Source: Allorhizobium borbori
GTDB taxonomy: Bacteria > Pseudomonadota > Alphaproteobacteria > Rhizobiales > Rhizobiaceae
Assembly: GCF_014196535.1 (NCBI RefSeq)
Contig: NZ_JACIDU010000011.1
Span: forward strand, 1-64,000
Direction: 5' to 3'
DNA: 64,000 bases
Position 1 is the first letter of the stretch. Each line of letters starts with the position of its first letter. This document shows, piece by piece, positions 18,248-27,139 of this stretch. Position numbers and translations under genes: made by a program. Under the pieces are notes generated by a model. It was given only the letters and a program-made list of their open reading frames with translations. It was not told where the DNA came from and made no database searches.

Positions 18248-19144
18248 TTACTGGTCCCAATAGGGTGTCGGACCATAAAGCGCGGCGAGATAATCGATAA
18301 AGAGGCGCACCTTCGCCGGCAGAAACTCGCGGCTTGGATAAACGGCAGAGAGTGAAACGCCGCGCCCGCTTTCGTAACCTGGCAGAACCTGAAGGATCTG
18401 GCCGGATTTCAGCTCCTCGCCAATATCCCAGGTGGAACGCAGCGCAATGCCGAGGCCGGCGATCACCGCCTCGCGGATCACTTCGCTGGAATTGGTGACG
18501 AGCCGCCCCTGTGGCTTCAGCATGACCGGGCCGCCGGGGCCAACCAGCCGCCAGCTATCGTGGTTATGGGCCGGCAGGCAGACATGGTGCCTGAGGTCCT
18601 CCAGCGTCACCGGCATGCCATGCCGGGCAATGTAATCCGCCGAGGCGCAGAGAATGCGGCGTACCGGCGCCAGCCTGCGCGCCACCAGCGAGGAATCCGA
18701 GAGATCGGCAATGCGGATGGCCAAGTCGTAACCGCCGCCGACAATGTCGATCAAGTCATCGGAAAGCTCAAGCTGCACGATGAGATCGGGATGGGCTTCC
18801 ATGAAGGCGTTGAGATGCGGCGCGACATGCATGCGCCCGAAGGAGGTCGGTGCGGAAATCTTCAGCGTGCCCTGCACCTTGGCCGAACGGCCGGAAACGA
18901 AGGCCTCTGCCTCCTCGATGCCGGAGAGAATGGACTGCACCCGGTTGAAGAAGCCCTGTCCGGCTTCCGTCAGTGCGATCTGCCGCGTCGTGCGCTGCAA
19001 AAGCCGCGTTCCCAGCCGGTCCTCCAGCCGCTTGATGCGTTTGGAGACCACGGCGGGGGAAAGGCCGAGCGCTCGTCCCGCCGTCGACATGGAATTGCAG
19101 GCCGCCACGCGCACGAAGACTTCCAGATCGCCGAGATTGGTCAT
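18248..19144 (-). CDS. LysR-family regulator divergent from glcDEF
   Basis: This is a LysR-type regulator of the large GcvA/DsdC-like group, with the HTH in NSMSTAGRALGLSPAVVSKRI and the wing RLEDRLGTRLLQRTTRQIAL. The ATG at 19144 gives 298 residues and places the HTH at the standard distance from the N terminus; a longer form from 19219 would begin with a cysteine-rich stretch of no known relation. The gene is divergent from glcD across 126 bp. By the usual LysR pattern it is the likely activator of the glycolate oxidase operon, but this is an inference from position. Confidence 0.88.
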   Translation of the reverse strand: MTNLGDLEVFVRVAACNSMSTAGRALGLSPAVVSKRIKRLEDRLGTRLLQRTTRQIALTEAGQGFFNRVQSILSGIEEAEAFVSGRSAKVQGTLKISAPTSFGRMHVAPHLNAFMEAHPDLIVQLELSDDLIDIVGGGYDLAIRIADLSDSSLVARRLAPVRRILCASADYIARHGMPVTLEDLRHHVCLPAHNHDSWRLVGPGGPVMLKPQGRLVTNSSEVIREAVIAGLGIALRSTWDIGEELKSGQILQVLPGYESGRGVSLSAVYPSREFLPAKVRLFIDYLAALYGPTPYWDQ

Positions 19145-19270
19145 TTCACGCTTCCCGAGAGGGCTGTCCTGGAAACAAAACCGCCCATTCTTTCCTTTTC
19201 TGTCACAAGTGCTTAGCATTTGTTATGGGCCGCGAAAACGGGTAGGAAAAGCATCGAGGAGGAATTCGTC

Positions 19271-20707
19271 ATGAGTGGAGCGATTGAGTTTCTGGAGCCG
19301 CGCGCCGATGTCATCGAGCGCCGCAAGACGATCATCGAAGATCTCGCGGATTTCCTGCCGCCCGATGCACTTATTCACGAACCGCGCCGGCTGGTGCCGT
19401 TCGAAACGGACGGCTTCATTTCCTATCGTCGCCTGCCGCTCGCCGTGGTTTTGCCGCGCAACACGGCCGAGGTCGCGGCGGTGATGAAATACTGCCATCG
19501 CTACGGCGTGCCCGTGGTGCCGCGTGGCGCGGGCACCTCGCTTTCGGGGGGCGCCATTCCGCAGGAAGATGCGGTTGTGCTCTGTCTTTCCGCCATGTCG
19601 CGCATACTGGATCTCGACTACGCCAACCGAACGGCAACGGTGGAGGCGGGTGTCACCAATCTTGCCATTTCCGATGCGGCCGGTCCCGAGGGCTATTTCT
19701 ACGCACCCGATCCGTCCTCGCAGCTTGCCTGCACCATCGGCGGTAATATCGGCATGAACTCCGGCGGCGCGCACTGTCTGAAATACGGCGTCACCACCAA
19801 CAACCTGCTGGGCGTCAGGATGGTGCTGGTCGATGGCACGGTGATTGATGTCGGCGGCAAGGCGCTGGATGCGCCGGGGCTCGATCTTCTCGGCCTCATA
19901 TGCGGGTCGGAGGGCCAGCTCGGCATCGTGACGGAAGCGACGGTGCGCCTCATTGCCAAGCCGGAGGGTGCGCGGCCCGTGCTGTTCGGTTTCGACACCT
20001 CGGAAGAGGCGGGCGCCTGCGTGGCCGATATTATCGGCTCAGGCATCGTGCCGGTTGCCATCGAGTTCATGGACAAGCCGGCCATCGACATTTGCGAGGC
20101 CTTCGCCCAGGCCGGCTATCCGCTGGATGTCGCGGCCCTTCTGATCGTCGAAGTCGAGGGTTCGGAAGACGATATGGACGCCATGCTGAAAAGCATTGTC
20201 GAGATTGCCCGCCGGCATGGCGTGAAGGTGGTGCGCGAATGCCAGTCTGCCATGGAAGCGGCGGCGATCTGGAAAGGCCGCAAATCCGCCTTCGGCGCCA
20301 CGGGCCGCGTCGCCGACTACATCTGCATGGATGGCACTGTGCCTCTCTCCCAACTGCCCTACGTCCTGAAGCGTACGGCGGAGATCATCGACAGCTACGG
20401 CCTGCGCGTCGCCAACGTTTTCCACGCCGGCGATGGCAACATGCACCCGCTGATCCTCTATAATGCCAACGACCCGCAAGATGCCGCGAAGGCGGAAGCG
20501 GCGGGCATGGATATTCTGCGGCTCTGCGTCGATGCGGGCGGCTGTCTTACCGGCGAACATGGGGTCGGTATCGAAAAGCGCGACCTGATGCGCCATCAAT
20601 ATACCGAGGTCGACCTGCGTCAACAGATGGCGGTGCGCGCCGCTTTCGATGCGCAATGGCTGCTCAATCCCTCCAAGGTCTTCCCGCTGGAAGGACGTGA
20701 CGCATGA
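19271..20707 (+). CDS. glcD: Glycolate oxidase subunit GlcD (FAD-linked)
   Basis: GlcD is the large FAD-binding subunit of glycolate oxidase, which converts glycolate to glyoxylate with electrons passed to the respiratory chain through GlcF. The FAD-binding PCMH domain includes VPRGAGTSLSGGAIP (residues about 80-95) and NIGMNSGGAHCLKYGVT. The C-terminal FAD-oxidase domain ends HAGDGNMHPLILYN and GCLTGEHGVGIEKRDLM. The start at 19271 has GAGGAGG upstream and gives 478 residues. The stop overlaps glcE by 4 bp (ATGA), so the subunits are translationally coupled. Confidence 0.95.
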   Translation: MSGAIEFLEPRADVIERRKTIIEDLADFLPPDALIHEPRRLVPFETDGFISYRRLPLAVVLPRNTAEVAAVMKYCHRYGVPVVPRGAGTSLSGGAIPQEDAVVLCLSAMSRILDLDYANRTATVEAGVTNLAISDAAGPEGYFYAPDPSSQLACTIGGNIGMNSGGAHCLKYGVTTNNLLGVRMVLVDGTVIDVGGKALDAPGLDLLGLICGSEGQLGIVTEATVRLIAKPEGARPVLFGFDTSEEAGACVADIIGSGIVPVAIEFMDKPAIDICEAFAQAGYPLDVAALLIVEVEGSEDDMDAMLKSIVEIARRHGVKVVRECQSAMEAAAIWKGRKSAFGATGRVADYICMDGTVPLSQLPYVLKRTAEIIDSYGLRVANVFHAGDGNMHPLILYNANDPQDAAKAEAAGMDILRLCVDAGGCLTGEHGVGIEKRDLMRHQYTEVDLRQQMAVRAAFDAQWLLNPSKVFPLEGRDA

Positions 20708-21897
20708 CGAGCCAGCGCTTTCCCGCAAACCTCAAGGAAGTGGTGGCGATCATCCGCTCGGCCGCCGAGGCCGGCATGTCGATCGCGCCGCAGGGTGGCG
20801 GCACCCGCGCCGATCACAGCGTTGCCGAAACCGCGATTTCCACCACGGGGCTCACCGGTATCACCGCGTATAATCCCGCGGAAATGGTCATGACTGCACA
20901 GGCCGGCACGCCGCTGTCCGAGGTCGAGGCGGTGCTTGCCGCCAATGGTCAGATGCTCGCCTTCGAGCCGATGGATCACCGCCCGGTTCTGGGAACCACG
21001 GGCGAACCCACCATCGGCGGCGTCTTTGCGGCCAATGTTTCCGGTCCTCGGCGGCTGACGGCGGGTGCTGCCCGCGACAGCCTGCTTGGCATCACCTTCG
21101 TCAACGGTCTGGGCGATGTGGTCAAGGCCGGCGGGCGGGTGATGAAGAACGTCACGGGGCTTGATCTGGTCAAGCTTCTGGCCGGTTCGCGCGGCACGCT
21201 CGGCTTCATCACCGAAGTCACCTTCCGTGTGCTGCCCGTGCCGCGTGCCACCGAAACCGTCGTGATTGCCGGCCTGGACGATGCCCACGCCACGGCGGCC
21301 ATGGCAACCGCCATGTCGTTGCCGGTCGAGGTGTCCGGCGCTGCCCATCTGCCGTTCACCGTGGTGGGGCGCTTCCTCTCCGGCGCGTTGCCGGAAGGGG
21401 CGGCGACGGTCTTTCGGCTGGAGGGACTGCCGCATTCGGTGGCCGCACGCACGGAAAAGCTCACGGCCGCGTTGTCCGCCTTCGGGCCCATCCACTGGCT
21501 GGGTGAACCGGAAAGCCATGTCCTGTGGCGGGAAATCCGCGATGCCACGCCCTATGCGAGCGCCCGTGCCAAGCCGCTCTGGCGTGTCTCCGTCGCACCT
21601 ACCGCCGGCCATCAGCTCATGAATGCGCTTCGCCTTCACACTGGTGTCGATGCCTTCTACGACTGGCAGGGCGGGTTGATCTGGCTGCAGATGGAGGCCG
21701 ATCCGGAAGCCGATTTCCTGCGCCGCGCCATAAAGCAACTCGGCGGCGGCCACGCCACGCTGGTGCGCGCGCCGAAACATCTGCGCAAGGCCATCCCGGC
21801 TTTCGAGCCGGAAAGCCCTGCCGTTGCCGCCCTTTCCGCCCGGATCAAGGCCAGTCTCGATCCACACGGCATTTTCAATCCCGGCCTGATGGGGTGA
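20704..21897 (+). CDS. glcE: Glycolate oxidase subunit GlcE
   Basis: GlcE is the second FAD-binding subunit of the glycolate oxidase complex, a shorter relative of GlcD. The PCMH signature is seen as SIAPQGGGTRADHSVAET, GEPTIGGVFAANVSGPRR and GRVMKNVTGLDLVKLLAGS, with the GTLGFITEVTFRVLP strand following. The length of 397 residues is normal. The start codon overlaps the glcD stop, and the stop is 4 bp from glcF, so the three genes form one operon. Confidence 0.95.
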   Translation: MTSQRFPANLKEVVAIIRSAAEAGMSIAPQGGGTRADHSVAETAISTTGLTGITAYNPAEMVMTAQAGTPLSEVEAVLAANGQMLAFEPMDHRPVLGTTGEPTIGGVFAANVSGPRRLTAGAARDSLLGITFVNGLGDVVKAGGRVMKNVTGLDLVKLLAGSRGTLGFITEVTFRVLPVPRATETVVIAGLDDAHATAAMATAMSLPVEVSGAAHLPFTVVGRFLSGALPEGAATVFRLEGLPHSVAARTEKLTAALSAFGPIHWLGEPESHVLWREIRDATPYASARAKPLWRVSVAPTAGHQLMNALRLHTGVDAFYDWQGGLIWLQMEADPEADFLRRAIKQLGGGHATLVRAPKHLRKAIPAFEPESPAVAALSARIKASLDPHGIFNPGLMG

Positions 21898-21901
21898 TCC
21901 G

Positions 21902-23233
21902 ATGCAGACCCATTTCTCCCCGCAACAACTCACCGATCCCCGCGTGGCCGAAGCGGAAAAGATCCTGCGCAAATGCGTGCATTGCGGGTTTTGCACGGCC
22001 ACCTGTCCCACCTATGTGACGCTTGGCAATGAGCTGGACAGCCCGCGCGGGCGCATCTACCTCATCAAGGACATGCTGGAAAATGGCCGCGCTGCCGACA
22101 AGGAGGTGGTGACGCATATCGACCGCTGCCTCTCCTGTCTGGCCTGCACCACCACCTGTCCCTCGGGCGTCGATTACATGCACCTCATCGATCACGCCCG
22201 CGTCCACGTCGAGGAGACCTATCAGCGCCCGCCGATGGACCGGCTGACGCGGCTTCTTCTGGCGGCCATCCTGCCTTATCCCAAACGGTTCCGCGCCGCG
22301 CTGAAGCTCGCCAATCTCGCACGCCCGCTGGCCGGTTTGCTCGACCGGTCGCCGAAGCTGAAACCCTTTGCCGCCATGCTCAGGCTTGCTCCGGAAAAGG
22401 CGCATGAACCGACGCCGTTCACGCGGCCATGCACCCATGTGACCCTCGATGCACCGAGAGGCAGGGTAGTGATGCTGACAGGCTGCGCCCAGCCGGTCCT
22501 CGATCCCGGCATCAACACGGCGGCCATCCGTCTCCTGACGCGCTTCGGCATCGAGGTTTCACTGCCGGAAGGCGAAGGCTGTTGCGGGGCGCTGACGCAT
22601 CACATGGGCAAGGAAGAGGCTGCCCTTGCCTCCGCCCGCCGCAATGTCGATGTCTGGGCCGCCGAGATCGATAGCGGTGATCTGGACGCCATCCTTATCA
22701 CCACGTCCGGCTGCGGCACGGTGATCAAGGATTACGGTCACATGCTGCGCAACGACCCCGCCTATGCCGAAAAGGCGGCGCGGGTCTCGGCTCATGCGAA
22801 GGATGTAACGGAGTACCTCGCCACACTGGATCTGCCGGAAGGCCAGCCGCTCGGGCTGACGGTTGCCTATCACTCCGCCTGTTCGCTCCAGCACGGGCAG
22901 AAGGTGACGGTACAGCCGAAGGCGCTTCTGAGAAAGGCCGGCTTTTCGGTTCGCGATCCGGCGGAAGGCCATCTCTGTTGCGGTTCGGCCGGCACCTACA
23001 ACATGCTGCAATCCGAGATTTCCGAAAAACTCAAGACCCGCAAGGTGAAGAACATCGAGGCGACCAAGGCCGATCTTGTCGCCGCCGGCAATATCGGCTG
23101 CATCACCCAGATCGGTTCCGGCACGGCGCTGCCGGTCATCCACACTGTCGAATTGCTCGACTGGGCTTATGGCGGCGATACGCCGGAGAAGCTGGAGAAA
23201 CTGCTGGCGGCGCGGACGAAAGTAAAAGGGTGA
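21902..23233 (+). CDS. glcF: Glycolate oxidase iron-sulfur subunit GlcF
   Basis: GlcF carries electrons from GlcDE to the membrane quinone pool. Two [4Fe-4S]-binding clusters are visible: CVHCGFCTATCPTY near residue 21 and CLSCLACTTTCPSG near residue 76. Two CCG domains (cysteine-rich, heterodisulfide-reductase type) follow, seen as EGEGCCGALTHHMG and GHLCCGSAGTYN. The 443-residue length is complete. Together with glcD and glcE, the pathway oxidises glycolate formed from carbon catabolism or plant-derived substrates. Confidence 0.95.
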   Translation: MQTHFSPQQLTDPRVAEAEKILRKCVHCGFCTATCPTYVTLGNELDSPRGRIYLIKDMLENGRAADKEVVTHIDRCLSCLACTTTCPSGVDYMHLIDHARVHVEETYQRPPMDRLTRLLLAAILPYPKRFRAALKLANLARPLAGLLDRSPKLKPFAAMLRLAPEKAHEPTPFTRPCTHVTLDAPRGRVVMLTGCAQPVLDPGINTAAIRLLTRFGIEVSLPEGEGCCGALTHHMGKEEAALASARRNVDVWAAEIDSGDLDAILITTSGCGTVIKDYGHMLRNDPAYAEKAARVSAHAKDVTEYLATLDLPEGQPLGLTVAYHSACSLQHGQKVTVQPKALLRKAGFSVRDPAEGHLCCGSAGTYNMLQSEISEKLKTRKVKNIEATKADLVAAGNIGCITQIGSGTALPVIHTVELLDWAYGGDTPEKLEKLLAARTKVKG

Positions 23234-23326
23234 GGGAGGGCTGAACGGCGCCCTCTGCCGACAGGAATGGAGTGGGAGGGGTCGCTCTTCCTTTTTCTCC
23301 CCGACGGGAAGAAGGTCGCGGCAGCG

Positions 23327-23380
23327 GGATGAGGGGAGCGGACGGCAGCCTTCTGTGGCTGCCGTCACAATCCCTCATCC
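23327..23380. repeat. Composite inverted repeat between glcF and LDT gene
   Basis: An inner perfect stem, GACGGCAGCC (23341-23350) and GGCTGCCGTC (23357-23366) with a six-base loop, is flanked by an outer 9-bp pair, GGATGAGGG (23327-23335) and CCCTCATCC (23372-23380). It fills the space up to the LDT stop codon, between two convergent genes. The stretch just before it (about 23290-23335: a CTTTTTCTCCCCGACGGGAAG-like block cut at its edges) resembles dispersed intergenic palindromes common in rhizobial genomes. It could act as a bidirectional terminator, although neither side has a T-run. Confidence 0.5.
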
Positions 23381-24070
23381 TCAGCCGCCGAACAGCGAGC
23401 GCAGGAAATCGGTGCCGCGATCTTCGAGAACCACCTGGCCCTGCTTGTTGCCAGGGCCGATGACGACGACCTTGGAGCCTTCCGGCACGCGCTTGTAGAG
23501 GTGCTCCACATCCTTGTTCATCATGCGGATGCAGCCGGACGACAGGTTCTGGCCGATGGACCACGGCTGGTTGGTGCCGTGAATGCGGAAACCGGTGTCG
23601 CCGCCATTCGGCTTGTAGAGATAGAGCGCGCGGGCACCGAGCGGGTTGTCCGGGCCACCGGCCTGACGGTCGGGCAGGATGTGGCCGCGCTTGCGCTCGC
23701 GGGCGATCATTTCCTTCGGCGGAATCCATTCCGGCCATTCCGACTTGCGGCCGACGCGGGTCACACCCGACCAGCCGAAGCCTTCGCGGCCAACGCCGAT
23801 GCCGTAACGCGTCGCCTTGTTGCCGCCTTCGACGTAGTAGAGGAAGCGGTTGTTGGTATCGACGATCACCGTGCCGGCCTTTTCGGTGGTCACGAGGCGC
23901 ACGGCCTTGCGATTATACTTGTCGGCCACCGGCTTGTTTTCCGCGCCCTTGGGCAGGATCACCTGCCCCCGGTCGTTGGTGCGGTAATCGAGCGCCGAAG
24001 CGGTTCCCGCCGACAGCAGACCCGTCATGATTGCAATTGCCGCCCCCGCGGCCATCCATGCCTTCTTCAT
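23381..24070 (-). CDS. L,D-transpeptidase (YkuD/ErfK family), first of a tandem pair
   Basis: This is a periplasmic cysteine transpeptidase that forms 3-3 crosslinks in peptidoglycan or attaches proteins to it. The signal peptide is MKKAWMAAGAAIAIMTGLLSAGTASA. The YkuD catalytic region reads HGTNQPWSIGQ then SSGCIRMMN, with nucleophile Cys180. The domain starts immediately after a short linker at KAGTVIVDTNNRFLYYVEGG. The length is 229 residues. It is very similar to the next gene upstream on the same strand, so the two arose by tandem duplication. Agrobacterium walls are known to be rich in 3-3 crosslinks, with many LDT paralogues. Confidence 0.93.
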   Translation of the reverse strand: MKKAWMAAGAAIAIMTGLLSAGTASALDYRTNDRGQVILPKGAENKPVADKYNRKAVRLVTTEKAGTVIVDTNNRFLYYVEGGNKATRYGIGVGREGFGWSGVTRVGRKSEWPEWIPPKEMIARERKRGHILPDRQAGGPDNPLGARALYLYKPNGGDTGFRIHGTNQPWSIGQNLSSGCIRMMNKDVEHLYKRVPEGSKVVVIGPGNKQGQVVLEDRGTDFLRSLFGG

Positions 24071-24154
24071 CAGTTATCCATCCCCCAAGTTTGAAACAGG
24101 TCGAAACACTACGAACACGAGCGGTTTTCGTCAAACCACCTGTGATTGAACACC

Positions 24155-24189
24155 AAAAAATAGGGGAGGTGGCTTTCGCCATCCTCCCC
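24155..24189 (-). terminator. Rho-independent terminator of the second LDT gene
   Basis: On the minus strand, GGGGAGG/CCTCCCC arms (24189-24183 and 24169-24163), extended by GGC/GCC around GAAA, are followed by TATTTTTT (to 24155). It lies 30 bp after the stop codon and separates the two LDT genes into distinct transcription units. Confidence 0.85.
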
Positions 24190-24219
24190 GCCTCGCATCA
24201 TCGTCCGGTGGTAGTGCCG

Positions 24220-25035
24220 TCACTGGACAATGACGCGGGTACCCACATTGACCCGTTCATAGAGATCGGTGACATCTTCGTTGCGCATGCGGATGCAGCC
24301 GGAGGATACGGCGTTGCCGATCGTCCAGGGCGCATTCGTGCCATGAATGCGGTAAAGCGTGGAGCCGAGATACATGGCCCGCGCCCCGAGCGGGTTTTCC
24401 GGCCCGCCCTCCATCTTCACAGGCAGAATGTGGCCCTTGGCAGCCTCGCGCGAGCGCATTTCTTCCGGCGGATGCCAGCTCGGCCATTCGGCCTTGCGCG
24501 TCACCTTGTGGACGCCGGCCCATTCAAAACCGGGCTTGCCGACGCCGACACCATAACGCTTGGCCTGGCCACCTTCCTGCACCAGATAGAGGAAGCGGTT
24601 ATTGGTATCGATGACGATCGTGCCGGGCTTTTCGGTGGTCTGATAGGACACGGTCTGCGGCAGGAACTGCGGCTCGATGCCGCCGATCGGCGCGTTCGGG
24701 CGCACGGCGGCCTGCTGTACGGTGGCGGCGCGGGGCTGCTGCGTGCCGTAAACGCCCGGAAGCGGTGCGGGCTGGCGCTGCTGATAGGTCTGACGCTGCT
24801 GGTAGTAGGGCTGAACCTGCTGCTGCTGGTAATACTGTGCCTGCGGCTGCACGCGGCGCGGCGGCGCATAGACCTGAGGGCGAATGCCGCCACCGCCGAG
24901 CTGGTTGACCCAGGGCGCGGTCAGTTCGGAATTCACGATCACCGGCGGGCGGGTACCGTAACGGTCATTGGCCAGCGCCGGCTGGGCGACACCGGCCACA
25001 AGGCCGGCGGCAAGAAGAAGGAAAGATCTGTTCAT
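24220..25035 (-). CDS. L,D-transpeptidase (YkuD family) with Gln/Tyr-rich linker
   Basis: This is the tandem paralogue of the preceding LDT. The signal peptide is MNRSFLLLAAGLVAGVAQPALA. A low-complexity Gln/Tyr/Arg/Pro linker occupies about residues 58-105 (for example QYYQQQQVQPYYQQ), absent from the other copy. The catalytic domain, about residues 130-271, contains HGTNAPWTIGN and SSGCIRMRN with nucleophile Cys247. The linker probably extends the catalytic domain across the periplasm or mediates interactions; this is an inference. The length is 271 residues. It has its own terminator and probably its own promoter in the 211-bp region before tag. Confidence 0.93.
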   Translation of the reverse strand: MNRSFLLLAAGLVAGVAQPALANDRYGTRPPVIVNSELTAPWVNQLGGGGIRPQVYAPPRRVQPQAQYYQQQQVQPYYQQRQTYQQRQPAPLPGVYGTQQPRAATVQQAAVRPNAPIGGIEPQFLPQTVSYQTTEKPGTIVIDTNNRFLYLVQEGGQAKRYGVGVGKPGFEWAGVHKVTRKAEWPSWHPPEEMRSREAAKGHILPVKMEGGPENPLGARAMYLGSTLYRIHGTNAPWTIGNAVSSGCIRMRNEDVTDLYERVNVGTRVIVQ

Positions 25036-25246
25036 CGGATCGACTCGCTACATTCACCGAAATGGGGGCACCAAAAGCAGGTCGCTCATGCCCCGTTGGT
25101 GGGATCGTCGCACTTCACCCCATCCGAATGGTAAACGCCGGTTCATTAAAAGGCGGCGCCTGCCGTAAACCGTCTGGCAAGGTTAGCAACCCGTTTGGAA
25201 AATGGGTGAACAAATGGTAAACATGCCCGCAAACGGAGATTCGCAC

Positions 25247-25888
25247 ATGGTGGAAGAGAAGAAGACGGGTTTGATTACGGGCGAGGATGGCATCGTGAGC
25301 TGTTTCTGGCACGGCAATCTCGAGGATTATCGGCATTATCACGACGAGGAATGGGGACGTCCCGTCACCGACGATCACCGCCTGTTCGAAAAGATCTGCC
25401 TCGAAGGGTTTCAGTCGGGCCTCTCCTGGCTCACCATCCTGCGCAAGCGCGACAATTTCCGCGCGGCCTTTGCCGGTTTCGATTTCGAGGCGGTGGCCCG
25501 CTTCGACGACCGCGATGTGGAACGCCTGCTGGAAGACAAGGGTATCGTGCGCCACGGCGGCAAGATCCGCTCCACCATCAACAACGCCGCCCGCGCCGTG
25601 GAGATGAAGGCCGAGTTCGGCTCGCTCGCCCGCTATTTCTGGCGCTTCGAGCCGAAGCCGGAGGAGCGCCCGGTGGTGTTCGATTGGGAAACCCTGCGCG
25701 CCAATCCCACCACGCCCGCCTCGGTGCGGCTGTCGAAGGATTTGAAGAAGCGCGGCTGGAGCTTTGTCGGCCCGACCACCGTCTATGCCTTCATGCAGGC
25801 CATGGGCATGGTCAACGACCACATCGAAGGCTGCCATTGCCGGCCGAAGGTGGAGCGGCTGCGGATGGAATTCGTCCGCCCCGTCTAA
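25247..25888 (+). CDS. tag: DNA-3-methyladenine glycosylase I
   Basis: Tag removes 3-methyladenine from alkylated DNA, leaving an abasic site for base-excision repair. The zinc-snap residues are present: SCFWHG and YHDEEWG near the N terminus and NDHIEGCHCR at the C terminus. The helix-hairpin-helix segment RLFEKICLEGFQSGLSWLTIL carries the Trp and Glu of the base pocket. The ATG at 25247 is chosen for the GGAG 8 bp upstream, giving 213 residues; ATGs at 25202 and 25214 are possible. The stop overlaps the convergent HAD gene. Confidence 0.93.
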   Translation: MVEEKKTGLITGEDGIVSCFWHGNLEDYRHYHDEEWGRPVTDDHRLFEKICLEGFQSGLSWLTILRKRDNFRAAFAGFDFEAVARFDDRDVERLLEDKGIVRHGGKIRSTINNAARAVEMKAEFGSLARYFWRFEPKPEERPVVFDWETLRANPTTPASVRLSKDLKKRGWSFVGPTTVYAFMQAMGMVNDHIEGCHCRPKVERLRMEFVRPV

Positions 25889-26592
25889 CTCTGGTCGATA
25901 TCGCGGATCAGCGGCACGAGGTCGGCGATCTCCGGCAATTCGCGAAAGCGCGGTGCATCTGAAGGCTTCTCGACATGTTCGAGAATCCACGTCAGCGCAT
26001 GGGGAATGAAAACGCCCCAGGCGCCGACCGCCAGCGCCGGCACCACATCGGATTTCAGCGAATTGCCCACCATCATCGCCTGTTCGGGCGTATCGGCATG
26101 CCTGGAGAACAGCCGCCGGTAGGTGGCGGCGTTCTTGTCGGAAACGATCTCGACCGCGTGGAAGAAATCGCCCAGCCCTGATTGCGCCAGCTTGCGCTCC
26201 TGATCGAACAGGTCGCCCTTGGTGATGAGAACGAGCGCATGGGAACCGGCGAGGCTTTCCAGCACATCGCCGACGCCCGGCATGGTTTCGACCGGATGGC
26301 TGAGCAGATCGCGTCCGATGGCGAGAATTTCGCCGATCACGGCGCCGGGCGCACGGCCCTCGGTCACGTCCAATGCCGTCTCGATCATCGAAAGCGTGAA
26401 GCCCTTGATGCCGAAACCGTAATGGGCAAGGTTGCGCTTTTCCGCTTCCAGCAACCGGGCCGAAACATCGTCGCCGGTGGCGTAATCGGCCAGCAGTCCA
26501 CGGAAATGCTCTTCTGTCAGCCGGTAATATTGCTCATTCTGCCAGAGCGTATCGTCGGCATCGAGGCCGATGGTGGTTAGTTGGCGGGCCAT
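25885..26592 (-). CDS. HAD-superfamily hydrolase
   Basis: This is a cytosolic phosphatase of the haloacid dehalogenase superfamily, 235 residues. Motif I is LDADDTLWQN (Asp nucleophile followed by the acid/base Asp), motif II is VLITKGD, and the motif III/IV region is MVGNSLKSDVVPAL. The cap between residues about 20 and 100 is helical (type C1). The natural substrate is not predictable. Its stop codon overlaps that of tag by 4 bp on the opposite strand, so the two convergent genes share their 3' ends. Confidence 0.85.
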   Translation of the reverse strand: MARQLTTIGLDADDTLWQNEQYYRLTEEHFRGLLADYATGDDVSARLLEAEKRNLAHYGFGIKGFTLSMIETALDVTEGRAPGAVIGEILAIGRDLLSHPVETMPGVGDVLESLAGSHALVLITKGDLFDQERKLAQSGLGDFFHAVEIVSDKNAATYRRLFSRHADTPEQAMMVGNSLKSDVVPALAVGAWGVFIPHALTWILEHVEKPSDAPRFRELPEIADLVPLIRDIDQS

Positions 26593-26667
26593 GCGCGAAA
26601 CACCCTGTGGATTTCGATGGCGCGATTTTACCGCAGTTTGAAGCGGAGTGCGACGGGTGAAAGGGAA

Positions 26668-26697
26668 GGCCCGCCCCCAGGATGAAGGGGGCGGGCC
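26668..26697 (-). terminator. Terminator of the DUF305 unit
   Basis: GGCCCGCCCCC (26668-26678) and GGGGGCGGGCC (26687-26697) form a perfect 11-bp stem just after the DUF305 stop at 26705. On the minus strand it is followed by TTCCCTTTC, a weak T-tract. Confidence 0.75.
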
Positions 26698-26704
26698 ACC
26701 CGTG

Positions 26705-27067
26705 TTACTTCCCGTGCTTCTTCAGCCAGTCCTGCATGAAGGCGATCTCGCCCTCCTGGGCGCTGATGACGCCTTCGGCCAGCTTACGGATTTCCGGGTC
26801 CTTGCCATGTTCCAGCACCACCTTGGCCATGTCGATGGCGCCCTGGTGATGGGGGATCATGCCGCGGACGAAATCGACATCGGCGTCGCCGGTCAGTTTG
26901 ACGGCCATGTCCTTGTGCATCTTGGCATTGGCCTTTTCGTAGGCCTGAATGACGACGTCGTCGCTCATCTTCATGCCGCCCATGTCATGGGTCTTGTGGG
27001 CATCCTGCGCGAAGGCCGGTGCTGCGATGAGAAGGGCGGTGAGGGCAATTGCGGTTCTGATAGACAT
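26705..27067 (-). CDS. Exported DUF305 protein, possible copper-binding
   Basis: This is a 120-residue protein with a signal peptide (MSIRTAIALTALLIAAPAFA) and a DUF305 four-helix domain. Family hallmarks are FVRGMIPHHQGAIDMAKVVL and EIAFMQDWLKKHG. The mature N terminus is His/Met-rich (HKTHDMGGMKM). Characterised relatives bind copper in the periplasm, so a role in metal buffering is likely but not shown here. It follows a Cys/His-rich exported protein by 72 bp on the same strand and has a clear terminator, suggesting a small two-gene unit for periplasmic metal handling. Confidence 0.86.
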   Translation of the reverse strand: MSIRTAIALTALLIAAPAFAQDAHKTHDMGGMKMSDDVVIQAYEKANAKMHKDMAVKLTGDADVDFVRGMIPHHQGAIDMAKVVLEHGKDPEIRKLAEGVISAQEGEIAFMQDWLKKHGK

Positions 27068-27139
27068 GATATTCCATTCCCTTGAAAGGGTTAGATTTTT
27101 CCGGAATTCCGGCGGTTTGGTAATCTGGAAGGTCTGTCT

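Noticed and set aside
25202..25246. Longer N terminus of the 3-methyladenine glycosylase
   Set aside because: Two earlier ATGs are in frame, but only the ATG at 25247 has a properly spaced Shine-Dalgarno, and the shorter protein has the normal family length.
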